Origin: Paulinella micropora
Taxonomy: Eukaryota; Cercozoa; Imbricatea; Euglyphida
Reading direction: 5' to 3'
Assembly: GCA_009731375.1 (NCBI GenBank)
Contig: BJOX01000216.1
Span: 688,205 to 752,204, forward strand
Length of the DNA stretch: 64,000 nt
The position numbers and the translations under genes were made by a program. Numbering within the stretch: the first letter of the stretch is position 1; each line of letters opens with the position of its first letter. The notes below the pieces were generated by a model. That model had not been told where the DNA came from. It ran no database searches and saw only the letters and a list, made by a program, of their open reading frames with translations. This document shows, in pieces, positions 50,041 to 60,064 of this stretch.

Positions 50041-50103
50041 GATATGGCAGAAAAAGGCAGCGTTTCAGGCTTTTCTGGCAATACTGCACTTTTCGGTCAT
50101 ATC
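50041..50103 (+). repeat. Hairpin element type 1, copy 3
   Basis: Same left arm as copy 1. The right arm is CTGCACTTTTCGGTCATATC. Confidence 0.75.
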
Positions 50104-50560
50104 ATTCCAGGCGCACACATGCGTAAATTTGGCGACAAATTTGGTGCAAAAAAAAGAAGAGAAAAAGAGAAAGAGAAAAATCCTCTAGCCGGAAAAAAAA
50201 AGGGGAGGGGAAACGGAGGGAAGAGGGGAGAGGGAGGGAAGAAAGAAGAAAGAGGGAACAGGGAGGGGAAAGGGAAGAGAGAAGGAGGGGGGGGGAGAGA
50301 GGGGCGCCCCCGTTCTCTTTCCCGGGGGGTTTTTCCCCCGCTCCCCTTTTTCTCTCTCTCCCCTCCCCCTTCTCTCCCCCCTCCCCCTTATCTTCCCGCT
50401 CCCTCCTCCCTCCGAAGGGAAAAAAAGTGTGCATTTGCGCAACAAAAAAAATCTTGGCGCGCGATTCTTCCGCGGGAAAACAACCACTGAAACCCCGCGG
50501 AAAGAGACCGGAACGACCCCTGCTAAATTTGGCGCAAAGTTTTGCACGACTATGATACGA

Positions 50561-50591
50561 CCGGAAAAGGCAGTGCTTCCAAGTTTTCCGG
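50561..50591 (+). repeat. Hairpin element type 2, copy 3
   Basis: CCGGAAAA...TTTTCCGG with a 15-nt loop. Confidence 0.7.
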
Positions 50592-52008
50592 TAAAACTAA
50601 GAAAGAGAGGGCCGGGGCGCGCTTCGCCGGTGTAAAAAATCACGCGAAAAAAGAAATCCTTGACAAAGCTTTAATCTTCGGCACTGAAAACTAGGAGAGG
50701 AAGGGGCCGGGGAAGATCAATCTGTCTTTCCATCCTCCCCTCGTCGGTAAGAGAGGAGGGGAGGGTGGCAGAAAGGATCTGCGGATACCGGAGGGGGGGG
50801 TGCTCCTTGCCATGGGCTCAATGGAATCTTCTTAGTTTTGTTGCAATTCTGCTTCCTGCTCTTTGAGCCCCCCGGGCTCGGGGGGGAGAGAGTAGAGGGA
50901 GAGAGGAAGAGGCATGGGAGGGAGGGGGGAGAGCACGAATTGTCTAGTCCCCCGTCTGAGGATCGAGAGCGGGAGAGGGAAAGGATAGGGGCAGGGGGCC
51001 GCACCAAGAAAATGTAAAACATGCTGAATTAAAGCTCGACGGTCTTACATTTGGCGCTGAAAGCTAGGAGAGAAAAGGAAAGAAGCATGGGAGTGGGGCG
51101 CTAAGAAAGTGCAAGAAAAGTCCACGCTGAATTAAAACTCGATAAAGTCTTACACTTGACACTGGAAATTGATAGGAGATAGAGAGAATTTATGCTGAAC
51201 TAAAGCTCGACAAGGCATTACACTTGACACTTGCAACGGCACCCTCAGGCTGCTTCAGCATCCGGCCCACTCGACGGTCTTACACTTGAGCACTGAAAAC
51301 TAAGAGCAGAGCACCGTGCTCTAGCACAACCCTGCGGCGAATGGATGGGCGGTGGTCAATGTGCTAGGAGTTTTGGGAGCCCGCAGGTTGGGTAAGGAGG
51401 GGGCGCCCCCCCCCCCCCTTCCTCTCTTTTTTTTCTCCCCTCCCCCCTGAGAATTAGAATCAGGAGCGGAGAAGGGGGATGGTAGGAGCGCGCCAAGAAT
51501 TGTAAAATTTAAAAATAAAGCTCGACGGCGTCTTGTCAATGTCATGGCTCGGCCACCATGCGCAAGGCCACAAAAAAATGAAAAGATCTGCGGAATTTTT
51601 TTTTGCCCGAAAACAAAGGGCAGGGAAGGAGGAAGCACAAATTGTCGGGAGTGGCAGTAGGGGAGAGGAGCAGGGGCGCGCTAAGAACGTACAAAAAAGA
51701 AATGATTAAAGCTCGACAAAGTCTTACATTTGACACTTGCAACGGCACCCTCAGGCTGCTACAGCATCCGACCCACGCCATGTCGCAGCGGTAGCCCGAG
51801 GCATGAACCCTGGCCGGCACCGTCCGTGATCTGCTCGCGCGCCAAGAGAGTGCGAAAAGGAATACGCTGAATTAAAGCTCGACAGTCCTACACTTGGGCA
51901 CTAAAAGCTAGGAGCAGAGCACCGTGCTCAACGAGTTCTGGTGGATTTCTTGGTACTTTCTTGATGGCGCTTTTAGCAAAGGAAGGCGGCTTGGCATTCT
52001 GTGTGTGT

Positions 52009-52050
52009 GATATGGCAGAAAAAGGCAGCGTTTCGGGCTCTCTCCCCACT
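52009..52050 (+). repeat. Hairpin element type 1, left half only
   Basis: GATATGGCAGAAAAAGGCAG then CGTTTCGGGCTCTC. The homology stops before the right arm. Confidence 0.65.
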
Positions 52051-52500
52051 AGTTCTTAGACTGCCGGCATTGAATAAACAAAAAACGCAAAAGAAAAACT
52101 TTCTGCCGGCGAAGCGCCTTTCTCTCTCCTTGTGTAACAAGCCAGACCTTTCCTCGGAAGACCTACCGGCCTTGACGGCGTCGTCCTGTGGCGCTCTTGC
52201 TCAATGCTCGCTGGACTTGAGCTACTTAGCGAGGATCTTACCACTGTACTCAAACCCTCCCTCCTCCCTCCGAAGGCAAAAAAAGTGCGCAAGACATTTG
52301 CGCAACAAAAATCTTGGCGCGCGGTTTTTTTCCGCGGGAAAACGACCGGTAAAACTAAGAAAGAAGGAGAGGGCCGGGGCGCGCCAAGAAAAATGTAATT
52401 TACGCTGAATTAAAGCTCGACGGCGTCCTGTCCGTGCCATAGCTCGGCCACCATGCGCAAGGTCCGAAATTATGGAAAGAGGGGGGGGGGGGGGGGGGTT

Positions 52501-52510
52501 NNNNNNNNNN
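52501..52510. other. Assembly gap (10 N) after poly-G
   Basis: Preceded by a G-run from about 52481. Confidence 0.99.
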
Positions 52511-53950
52511 TGACAAAGTTTTAATCTTCGGCACTGAAAACTAAGAGAGGAAGGGGCCGGGGAAGATCAATCTGTCTTTCCATCCTCCCCCCGTCGTCGG
52601 TAAGAGAGGAGGGTAGGGGCGCGCTAAGAATGTACGAGAAAAATCACGCGAAAAAAAATTACTGACAAAATTTTAATCTTGGCACTGAGAACTAAGAGAG
52701 GGAAAGGGAAGAGGCAAGATCGTACAAAAAAGAATCACGCAAAAAAAGAAATCCCTGACAAAGCTTTAATATCGGCACTGAGAACAGGGAGCGGGAGAGG
52801 GAAAGGGCAGGGGGAGAGGGCCGCACCAAGAAAATGTAAAACATGCTGAATTAAAGCTCGACTGTCTTACATTTGGCGCTGAAAGCTAAGAGAGGAGAGG
52901 GAAGAAGCACGGGAGTGGGGCGCTAAGAAAGTGCAAGGAAAGTCCACGCTGGATTAAAACTCGATAAAGTCTTACACTTGACACTGAAAATTAGGAGATG
53001 GAGAGAATTTATGCTGAACTAAAGCTCGACAAGGCATTACACTTGACACTTGCAACGACATCCTCAGGCTACCTCTGCACGACCCTGCGGCGAATTGATG
53101 GGCGGTGGTCAATGTGCTAGGGAGTTTTGGGAGCCCACAGGTTGGGGTAAGGAGGGGGGCGCTCCCCCCCCCCTCCCCTTGTCGAGACTTTTTAAAGCAC
53201 CGTGCGCAAGGTCAGAAAAATATGAAACGAGGGGGGGGGGGCGCTAAGAATGTAAAAATCGCGCGTAAAAAGAAAATCCTTGACAAAGTTCTAATCTTTG
53301 GCACTGAAAACTAGGAGAGGAAGGGGCCGGGGATCAGTGGAGGCGTTGCACGTATTTATTTCTTTTGCAGCTTCTGCGCCCTTCCCCTCCCTCTCCCCTG
53401 CCCCTTGAGCCCCCCGGGCTCAGGGGTGGAGAGGGAAAGGGGAGGGTAGGGGCGCGCTAACAATGTACAAGAAAAATCGCGCGAAAAAAGAAATTACTGA
53501 AAGAAAAAATTTTAATCTTGGCACTGAGAACTAAGAGAAGGAAAGGGAAGGGGCGGGGGAGGATCAAGCACGATCTGTCCTGCCCCCCCCCCCCTCGTCC
53601 CTTGTTTGCGCGTGCAAACGCGTTCCAAAAAAATTTTCTTTTCCACTTTTCATATTTCCGCAGATATTTCCGCAGACCTTGCGCAACGTGCTCCAACACG
53701 ACCCTGACCCTGCGACGGATGGATGGACGGTGGTCAATGTGCTAGGAAGTTTTGGGAGCTCACAGGCGGGGTGAGGGAAGGGGGGGGGCGCCCCCCTCCT
53801 CCCTTTTTTTTTCTCGCCTCCCCCTTGAGCCCCCTGAGCCCGGGGGGCTCAAAGAATAGGGGAAGGGCAAGGGGGGAGGGAGAGAGCGCAGAAACTACTT
53901 TCTTGATGACGCTTTTAGCGAAGGAAGGCGGCTTGGCCGTCTGTGCGTGT

Positions 53951-53994
53951 GATATGGCCGAAAAAGGCAGCGTTTCAAGCTTTTCGGCCATATC
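53951..53994 (+). repeat. Hairpin element type 1, compact copy
   Basis: GATATGGCCGAAAA pairs perfectly with TTTTCGGCCATATC over 14 bp. The outer right arm has been lost and the inner one has become complementary. Confidence 0.78.
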
Positions 53995-54125
53995 ATTCCA
54001 GGCGCACACATGCGCAAATTTGGCGACAAATTTGGTGCGAAAAAGAAGAGAGAGGAGGGAAGAGGGAAGAGGGAGGGGAGAGGGAAGAGAGAAGGAGGGG
54101 GGGGGGGGGGGGGGGAGGGGGGGGC

Positions 54126-54135
54126 NNNNNNNNNN
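54126..54135. other. Assembly gap (10 N) in a purine/poly-G tract
   Basis: The flanks carry the same AGAGGGAAGAGGGAGGGGAG sequence, so the overlap may be artificial. Confidence 0.98.
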
Positions 54136-54446
54136 AGAGGGAAGAGGGAGGGGAGAGGGAAGAGAGAAGGGGGGGGGGGGGGGAGAGAGAGAGGGGCGCC
54201 CCCGTTCTCTTCCCCGGGGTTTTTTCACCCCGCTCCCCTTTTTCTCCCCCCTCCCCTTTTTCTCCCCCCTCCCCCTTATCCTCCCGCTCCCTCCTCCCTC
54301 CGAAGGAAAAAAAAGTGCGCATTTGCGCAAAAAAAAATCTTGGCACGCGGTTTTTTCGCGGGAAAACGACCGCTAAAACCCAGCGGAAAGAGACCGGAGC
54401 GGCCCCTGCTAAATTTGGCGCTAAGTTTTGCACGACTATGATACAA

Positions 54447-54477
54447 CCGGAAAAGGCAGTGCTTCCAAGTCTTCCGG
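54447..54477 (+). repeat. Hairpin element type 2, copy 4
   Basis: CCGGAAAA then CTTCCGG, one mismatch in the stem. Confidence 0.65.
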
Positions 54478-55103
54478 TAAAACTAAGAAAGGGAGGGCCG
54501 GGGCGCGCTAAGATCGTACAAAAAAGAATCACGCAAAAAAAGAAATCCCTGACAAAGCTTTAATATCGGCACTCAGAACAGGGAGCGAGAGAGAAAAAGG
54601 GCAGGGGGAGGGAGCCGCGCCAAGAAATTGCAAGAAAAGTCCACGCTGAATTAAAACTCGACAAAGTCTTACACTTGACACTGAAAATTAGGAGATGGAG
54701 AGAATCTACACTGAACTAAAGCTCGACAAGGCATTACACTTGACACTTGCAACGGCACCCTCAAGCTGCCGCAGCATCCGTCCCACGTCATGTCGCTGCG
54801 GTAGCCTATGTTAGAACCCTGGCCGGCACCGTGCCCCCAGCACGACCCTGCGGAGAATGAGAAAGGGTGGCAGAGGATCTGGAGCGGGAGAGGGAGGGAA
54901 AGGGAAGGGACGAAAGAGGATCAAGCACGATCTGTCCTGTCACCCCCCCCTTCGTCCCTTGTTTGCGCATGCAAACGCGTTCCAAAAAAATTTTCTTTTC
55001 CACTTTTTATATTTCCGCAGATATTTCCGCAGATCTTGCGCAACGTGCTCCAGCACGACCCTGCGACGGATAGATGGACGGTGGCTTGGCGGTGTGTGCA
55101 TAT

Positions 55104-55166
55104 GATATGGCAGAAAAAGGCAATGTTTCAGGCTTTTCTGGCAATACTGCCCTTTTCGGCCATATC
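55104..55166 (+). repeat. Hairpin element type 1, copy 5
   Basis: Left arm GATATGGCAGAAAAAGGCAA, right arm CTGCCCTTTTCGGCCATATC. Confidence 0.72.
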
Positions 55167-55592
55167 ATTCCAGGCGCACACATGCGCAAGTTTGGCGACA
55201 AATTTGGTGCAAAAAAAAAGAAGCGAGGAAGAGAAAAAAAAATCCTCTTGCCGAAAAAAAAATGGGAAGAGGGAAGAGGGAGGGAAGAGGGAAGAGAGAA
55301 GGAGGGGGGGGGGAGAGGGGCGCCCCCGTTCTCTTCCCCGGGGTTTTTTTTCACCCCGCTCCCCTTTTTCTCCCCCCTCCCCCTTATCTTCCCGCTCCCT
55401 CCTCCCTCCGAAACCCCGCGGAAAAGGCAGTGCTTCCAAGTTTCCCGGTAAAACTAAGAAAGAAAGGGCCGGGGCGCGCCAAGAAAAATGTGATTTACGC
55501 TGAATTAAAGCTCGACGGCGACCCTGCGGCGGACGGATGGCGCGGTGGTCAATGCTCCAGGAGGAGAAAAGCCTCATTGACTCTTTACATGT

Positions 55593-55901
55593 TTAAAACT
55601 CAGTAAGTAACACGCTTTTTAATAAAGACTTAATTTTCGGCTGAACGACTTTTGTCATCCGTAAGAGGAGCACCGCAGTGGTCGCGCCCAAAGTCAACGC
55701 CGCCGAGGCGACGCCCCGGCCCAAGGTAAGACTGGAAAACCATTGCAGCGTCGCGGCGGCTCCTCCTGCAGCGTGCACAGTCCCAACCCCAGGAACTGTA
55801 GTACCAAAAAAAGACATTGCTGCGGGCACCACCGCGCTAGCTACAGCTTGAGCGCTCACCATGAGCAAACCTCCCGCTAACACGCGCACAGACACACACA
55901 T
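55593..55901 (-). CDS. Small Gly/Ala-rich membrane protein, possibly Ifi-6-16/ISG12-like
   Basis: 102 residues from the ATG at 55901 (MCVSVRVLAGG). Almost the whole protein is hydrophobic with Gly/Ala: GGLLMVSAQAVASAVVPAAM, FFGTTVPGVGTVHAAGGAAA, then TLQWFSS and ASAALTLGATTAVLLL, with a basic tail (RMTKVVQPKIKSLLK). The glycine spacing and the GGAAATLQ segment recall the small eukaryotic Ifi-6-16 (ISG12) membrane family, in which a GGG-x5-10-ATLQS element is typical. The similarity is weak and based on memory. It lies at the right edge of the repeat block, directly downstream of the copy of the 436-residue gene's end. It could equally be a generic two-helix membrane protein. Confidence 0.5.
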   Translation of the reverse strand: MCVSVRVLAGGLLMVSAQAVASAVVPAAMSFFGTTVPGVGTVHAAGGAAATLQWFSSLTLGRGVASAALTLGATTAVLLLRMTKVVQPKIKSLLKSVLLTEF

Positions 55902-55955
55902 AGACAAGAACAAGCAACATCGGTTTCTTCCAAGTCGACAACAAAAAAAAAGATT

Positions 55956-55969
55956 CTTTTAATTAAAAG
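55956..55969. terminator. CTTTTAATTAAAAG palindrome at gene end
   Basis: A perfect 14-bp palindrome overlapping the TAA of the minus-strand F-box/LRR gene. Same type as at 34963 and 44870. Confidence 0.55.
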
Positions 55970-57963
55970 CTTTGACCAAAGCGAGCCCCGCGCTAGCGGG
56001 CTGGGGGGCGCGGGGGGGCATGCCCCCCGGTTGCAGGAGCGAAAGCACGTGTTCTCGGCGCACGGCGTCGTCGCCCAGCGCGCCCGTGCAGACAAGAAAT
56101 GTCCATTGCTCCGGCGACAGCCAGGCGGGGCGTTGTGTCCAGCTGTGGGGCTCTGCCGACTGCAAAAGAGCCGCTTCGTGCTGACTGAGGCTAGCAATAC
56201 GAAAATCCTTGACAGCGTAGGCTGCCTCTCCGCCTGGCGACCGGAACATCCTAACCACGGAAAATCTTCCGCGCAGGCGAGTCAGCGCCCTGGGCAGCTT
56301 CGTGTACAAGGCACGCGCGGCCCGGTCCGCGTCGCCGTGGTCTCCGCCGCATTCATTAATCAGCCAGAAGGCCTTGCAATAAAGCGGCAGGCCCAGCGAG
56401 CAGAGGCCACGCCAGACCACTAGCTGCAGCTGAACCATGGCCTGCAAGCTATGGCCGGGCTGCCAGGGGAACGCATCCAGCGTGAAGGAGCGAAAGCACA
56501 ATTCCTGGTGGCCAATCGCGCCGTCCTGCGGCGGGTTTGCAAACAAACGTTCGTAGGACCGAGCCCAGGCCCGCAGGCGTTCGCCCTCTGGCACAGCAAC
56601 GACGGGGGTAAGCTCCAGGGGCCTGATCCGCAGCGTGAGGCCCAGCTTCGGAGGGCAGGCCCCGGCGCCCGCAAGCCCCTGCCTCCGGGCGGGCGTACAC
56701 CCGCCTCGGAATAGGTGCGCGAGCACCGCACCCGTCGGGTGCTGGTCCGGCGATTGCGACGGCGGGCCGTGGTCGAGTAGTGTCAGTTCCAGGGGCTTTA
56801 GCCAGCAAAGTGCCTCCAGATCGGCCGTGCTAGGTTCTTCCCACAGGTCTAGGTCGTGCAGACTCAAATGTAAAAACCCAGGAGGCAACCCGCCGAGGGG
56901 GCAGAGTGCCTGGTGTAGCTCCGCTAGCACGCCCATCTCCCAGCGGCCCGCGATTTCAGGCTCGCCGTCCACGAACTGGGCCACCTGCAGCTCGTATGAC
57001 TGCAGCACCGGAGTACAGCTCCGCCCCCACTGCAGGCCCGTGCCAGAGTCCGTACCCAGCCCTTGCAGGAAATCCAGCAGGTCCCGCGGAGGCAATGGCA
57101 CCCCGACCACGACGCTGCGGAGTCGTGGCCAGCACACGGGCCGAAGCGCACGCACGGGCAGCACAAAACAGTCGGCAGAGTTTTTGTTGTCGTCTTCTCT
57201 GCATACTTCCACCTCCTCCAGCGTCGGGGCCAGGCGCTCGAAGGCCTCGCCCCACAGCGTGGGACCGCTGCACTGCTCGAGCGTCAGGCTTGCCAGCGGC
57301 GGCACGGGGCCGGGCTCAGGCCACAACCCGGCGAGTCCTTGTGCGCCGAATTTCACCGACTCCAAGTTTAGCGTCCTGACGCCCAGCAGCAGCCCGCGCA
57401 GCACCGGTTCGATTTTCTCCTCGTATATGGGCGGCACCTCGTCTTCTGGGTTATTGTCATAAAGCTCTAGGCTCAGTGTGTGCAGCCCTTGCCGCGACCC
57501 GTGCTCGCTCCAAGCGCGCAGAAGCGCCTCTCCCGCGTGCAGGTCGCACTCGACGCGCAGGTGCGTCACGTGCCGGAACCAGGGCAGGGCTAGCTGCAGC
57601 AGGCGCAGCCTGTGCGGGGGAATGGACGGGCGTACGTACTCGTAATCCGTCAGAGCCCGCTTATAGGTAAGCTCGAGCAGCGTGTTTAGCTGAGGAAAAC
57701 AGCGTGTGCGGGCTGCGATTGCCACCTCTTGTTCCTGGATATCTCCCGTCGAGAACTCGTCGCCCAGCGCACGCGACAGCCAGCGTTGCGGACGCAGGTA
57801 CACCGACAGTTGCTGGTGCCAGGCCTTGCAAGCCTGCGACAGATGGTGCAGCTCGACGGACGAAAGCAAACCGGCGCCGTGAGATCTGCTAGATTTCTTC
57901 CCAGTCGTTTAGCTCACTGGCGGCCACCGCCTCTAGGCACCGACGCTTGGGTGAGCGCTGCAT
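55959..57963 (-). pseudogene. F-box/LRR-like protein, third paralogue with broken start
   Basis: The ATG at 57963 opens MQRSPKRRCLEAVAASELNDWEEI, matching the start of the paralogue at 40517, but then meets a TAG. The other frame picks up at GLLSSVELHHLSQACKAWHQ and stays open for 636 residues to the TAA at 55959. Compared with the 40517 gene, the junction (about 57875-57897) has one extra base and a changed stretch, CTAGCAGATCTC, in place of the FFSHGAG codons. The rest is intact: LRR-like segments (LRLLQLALPWFRHVTHLRVE, LASLTLEQCSGPTLW), EAAYAVKDFRI and SPEQWTFLVCTGALGDDAV. Either the F-box is dead, or a shortened protein is made from a later start such as TTG 57869. Long conservation of the body suggests recent damage. 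Confidence 0.7.
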
Positions 57964-58316
57964 GTGTCTCTCTTTGCGTTGATTAGATCTGGCGGCCGAT
58001 TTATTAGATCTAAATGGACAGGTCCGTCGCCATAAAGACAGAGTAGTAGTATGAAGCAAGGATATGCGGAAATATGAAAAGTGGAAAGCAACAATTTTTT
58101 TTGGAACGCGTTTGCACGCGCTCTGAGGAGGGACGAGGGGAGGGGGGGAGGAATAAGCAGAGGACAAAGGTGAGAGGGGAGACGAAAGTGAGAGGGGCGA
58201 CGAGAGTGAGAGGGGCGACGAGAGTGAGAGGGAGGGCTACAACAGGTCTTCCTCACGGCGGCCCAGCCGAGCGTCTGGGTGGGATTTTCTTTTTGCGCAA
58301 GTAGATTTTGGCGCCA

Positions 58317-58330
58317 ATTTGGCGCCAAAT
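58317..58330. promoter_or_regulatory. ATTTGGCGCCAAAT palindrome
   Basis: A perfect 14-bp palindrome, with another TTTTGGCGCCAA overlapping just before it (58306). TTTGGCGC fits the E2F consensus TTTSSCGC. The regulatory role is inferred. Confidence 0.45.
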
Positions 58331-60064
58331 GACAGACGGAACTGCCTCTTTCAGCCGTATCACGTCCAAAATTTGATCATATCGCGCCCCGCGGGAGAGT
58401 ACAAAAAAAGAGAATTTACGCTGAATTAAAAGCTTGACAAAAATCTTGAAGTTTGCCACTGAATAATAATATGGCACTGAATTTACGCGCAAAGGTTTGG
58501 GAAACTTACTCGAAAGTCTACAAGGGGGCTTGCTGGTATGTGCACGGGCTCAAGTCTACAGGTTAAACTCAAATTAAAAAGCTTTCTCTGCTCCTTGAGC
58601 CCCCTGGGCTCAGGGGACGGGAGGCACAAAACAAATTTAAAGGAGAGAAAGGAGAGGGAGAGGGAGGGCAGGGGCACCAAGAAATTGCAAGATTTTTTTT
58701 ACTAAAGCTCGACAAAAATGGGAAGGGGGGAGGGGGGGGGTGACCGGCATTGGGGGGCTTAGTTGAGGCGTTTCATGCATTTTTCTTTTAGCTTCTGCGC
58801 TCTTCCCCTCCCCCTTTGCCCTTCCCCTGTTCTTTGAGCCCCCCGGGCTCAGGGGGCTCAAGGAGAGGGAAGAGGAAAAAAGGGGGGGGGGCGCCCCCCT
58901 CCCAGGGTCGTTTCTCGACCACAAACTCCGTTTAAGTCATACGACGAGTGACTTCTCCAATGAGGCGGCGCACTCTCTGAGACAGAAAAAAGACCATCTC
59001 TGGGAAAGGAACGAAAGCGCGCTGTCTGTCTGTCGTACTCGTGCTTTAGCGATAATGCCTTGTCGAGCTTTAATTCAGCGTAAATTCGTACAACGGCGAA
59101 GCGCCCCCTCCCCTCTCCCCTCCCCTGAGACCAGGGGGCTCAAGGAGCAAAAGAGGGGAAAGGGAAGGGTGAATGGCGCAGAAGCTGCAAATAAAATAAA
59201 TACATGCAACGCCTCCACTAATCCCTTCGCCCCATGCTAGGCGCCCCCCCCCTCCCTCTGCAAGATCTGCGGAAATATCTGCGGGAAAATGAAAAGTGGA
59301 AAAGAAAGCTTTTTTTTGGAACGTGTTTGCATGCGCAAACAAAGGGCGAGGGGGGGGGATAAGCAGGGGACAAGGGGGAACAGAGGGACGAGAGGGGCTA
59401 TGGGGAGGGGGGAGCACACCCCGCCCCTCCCTGTACACGTTCTCAGTGCCAAGATTAAAATTTTTTCTTTCAGTAATTTTTTCTCGCGTGGTTTTTGCTT
59501 GTACACCGGCGAAGCGCGCCCCTACCCTCCTCTTTCCCTCTAGCTCCCAATCCTGAGCCCAGGGGGCTCAAGGAGCAGAGGGGAAAGGGGGAGGGGAAGG
59601 GCGCAGAAGCTGCAAAAGAAATAAATACATGCAACGCCTCCACTAACCCCCTCCCTCCTTTCATATTCCCGCAGACCTTGCGCACGGTGGCTGCGCTATG
59701 GCACGGACAGGATTTCTATAGGAGTGAAACGCTGCAGCCGCATAGACACCGAGTATCGATGACAACAACAAAGCTGCAATATTCCAGATAGCTCCGAGAG
59801 TAGCCGACGTAAAGACCATGGCAGTAATCTAGTCAACACAAAACACACAGAGTTCGGCAAAAATGGCGTTGTAAAAAAAGCTTTCTTTGGAAAATTTAGA
59901 AAAGGGGGAGGGGGGGCTCGGGGGGCCTTCCGAAAGGGAAGAGAGTGCGCAAGATGTGCCCCTCCCCACCCCCTTGTTCTAATGTGAAAAAAAAATCGGC
60001 TGGCTCTCCTCCGCTTTGGACCTGTGCGACAGCAGCAGCGGCAGCCTACAAGAAAGTCGGCTGC

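Larger units (their letters stand above)
47325..55592. repeat. 8.2-kb block of nested dispersed repeats, no supported genes
   Basis: Several units of 1-2 kb recur in the same order: a 63-nt hairpin (GATATGG...CATATC); TTTGGCGACAAATTTGGTGC; a purine tract; a GGGGCGCCCC step; a pyrimidine tract; GTGCGCATTTGCGCAAC; CCGCGGGAAAAC; TTTGGCGCAAAGTTTTG; a second hairpin (CCGG...CCGG); then a chain of short units ending CACTGAAAACTAAGAG. Frames inside are low-complexity by-products. The start (47301) and end (55574) carry the same TCATTGACTYTTTACATG sequence. It could be a regulatory, replication or packaging region, or an expanding array of defective elements. Confidence 0.8.

Noticed and set aside
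47433-55606. Many frames of 60-240 residues rich in Lys/Arg/Gly or Pro/Ser
   Set aside because: They come from purine and pyrimidine tracts of the dispersed repeats, differ between copies by frameshifts, and have no folded region.
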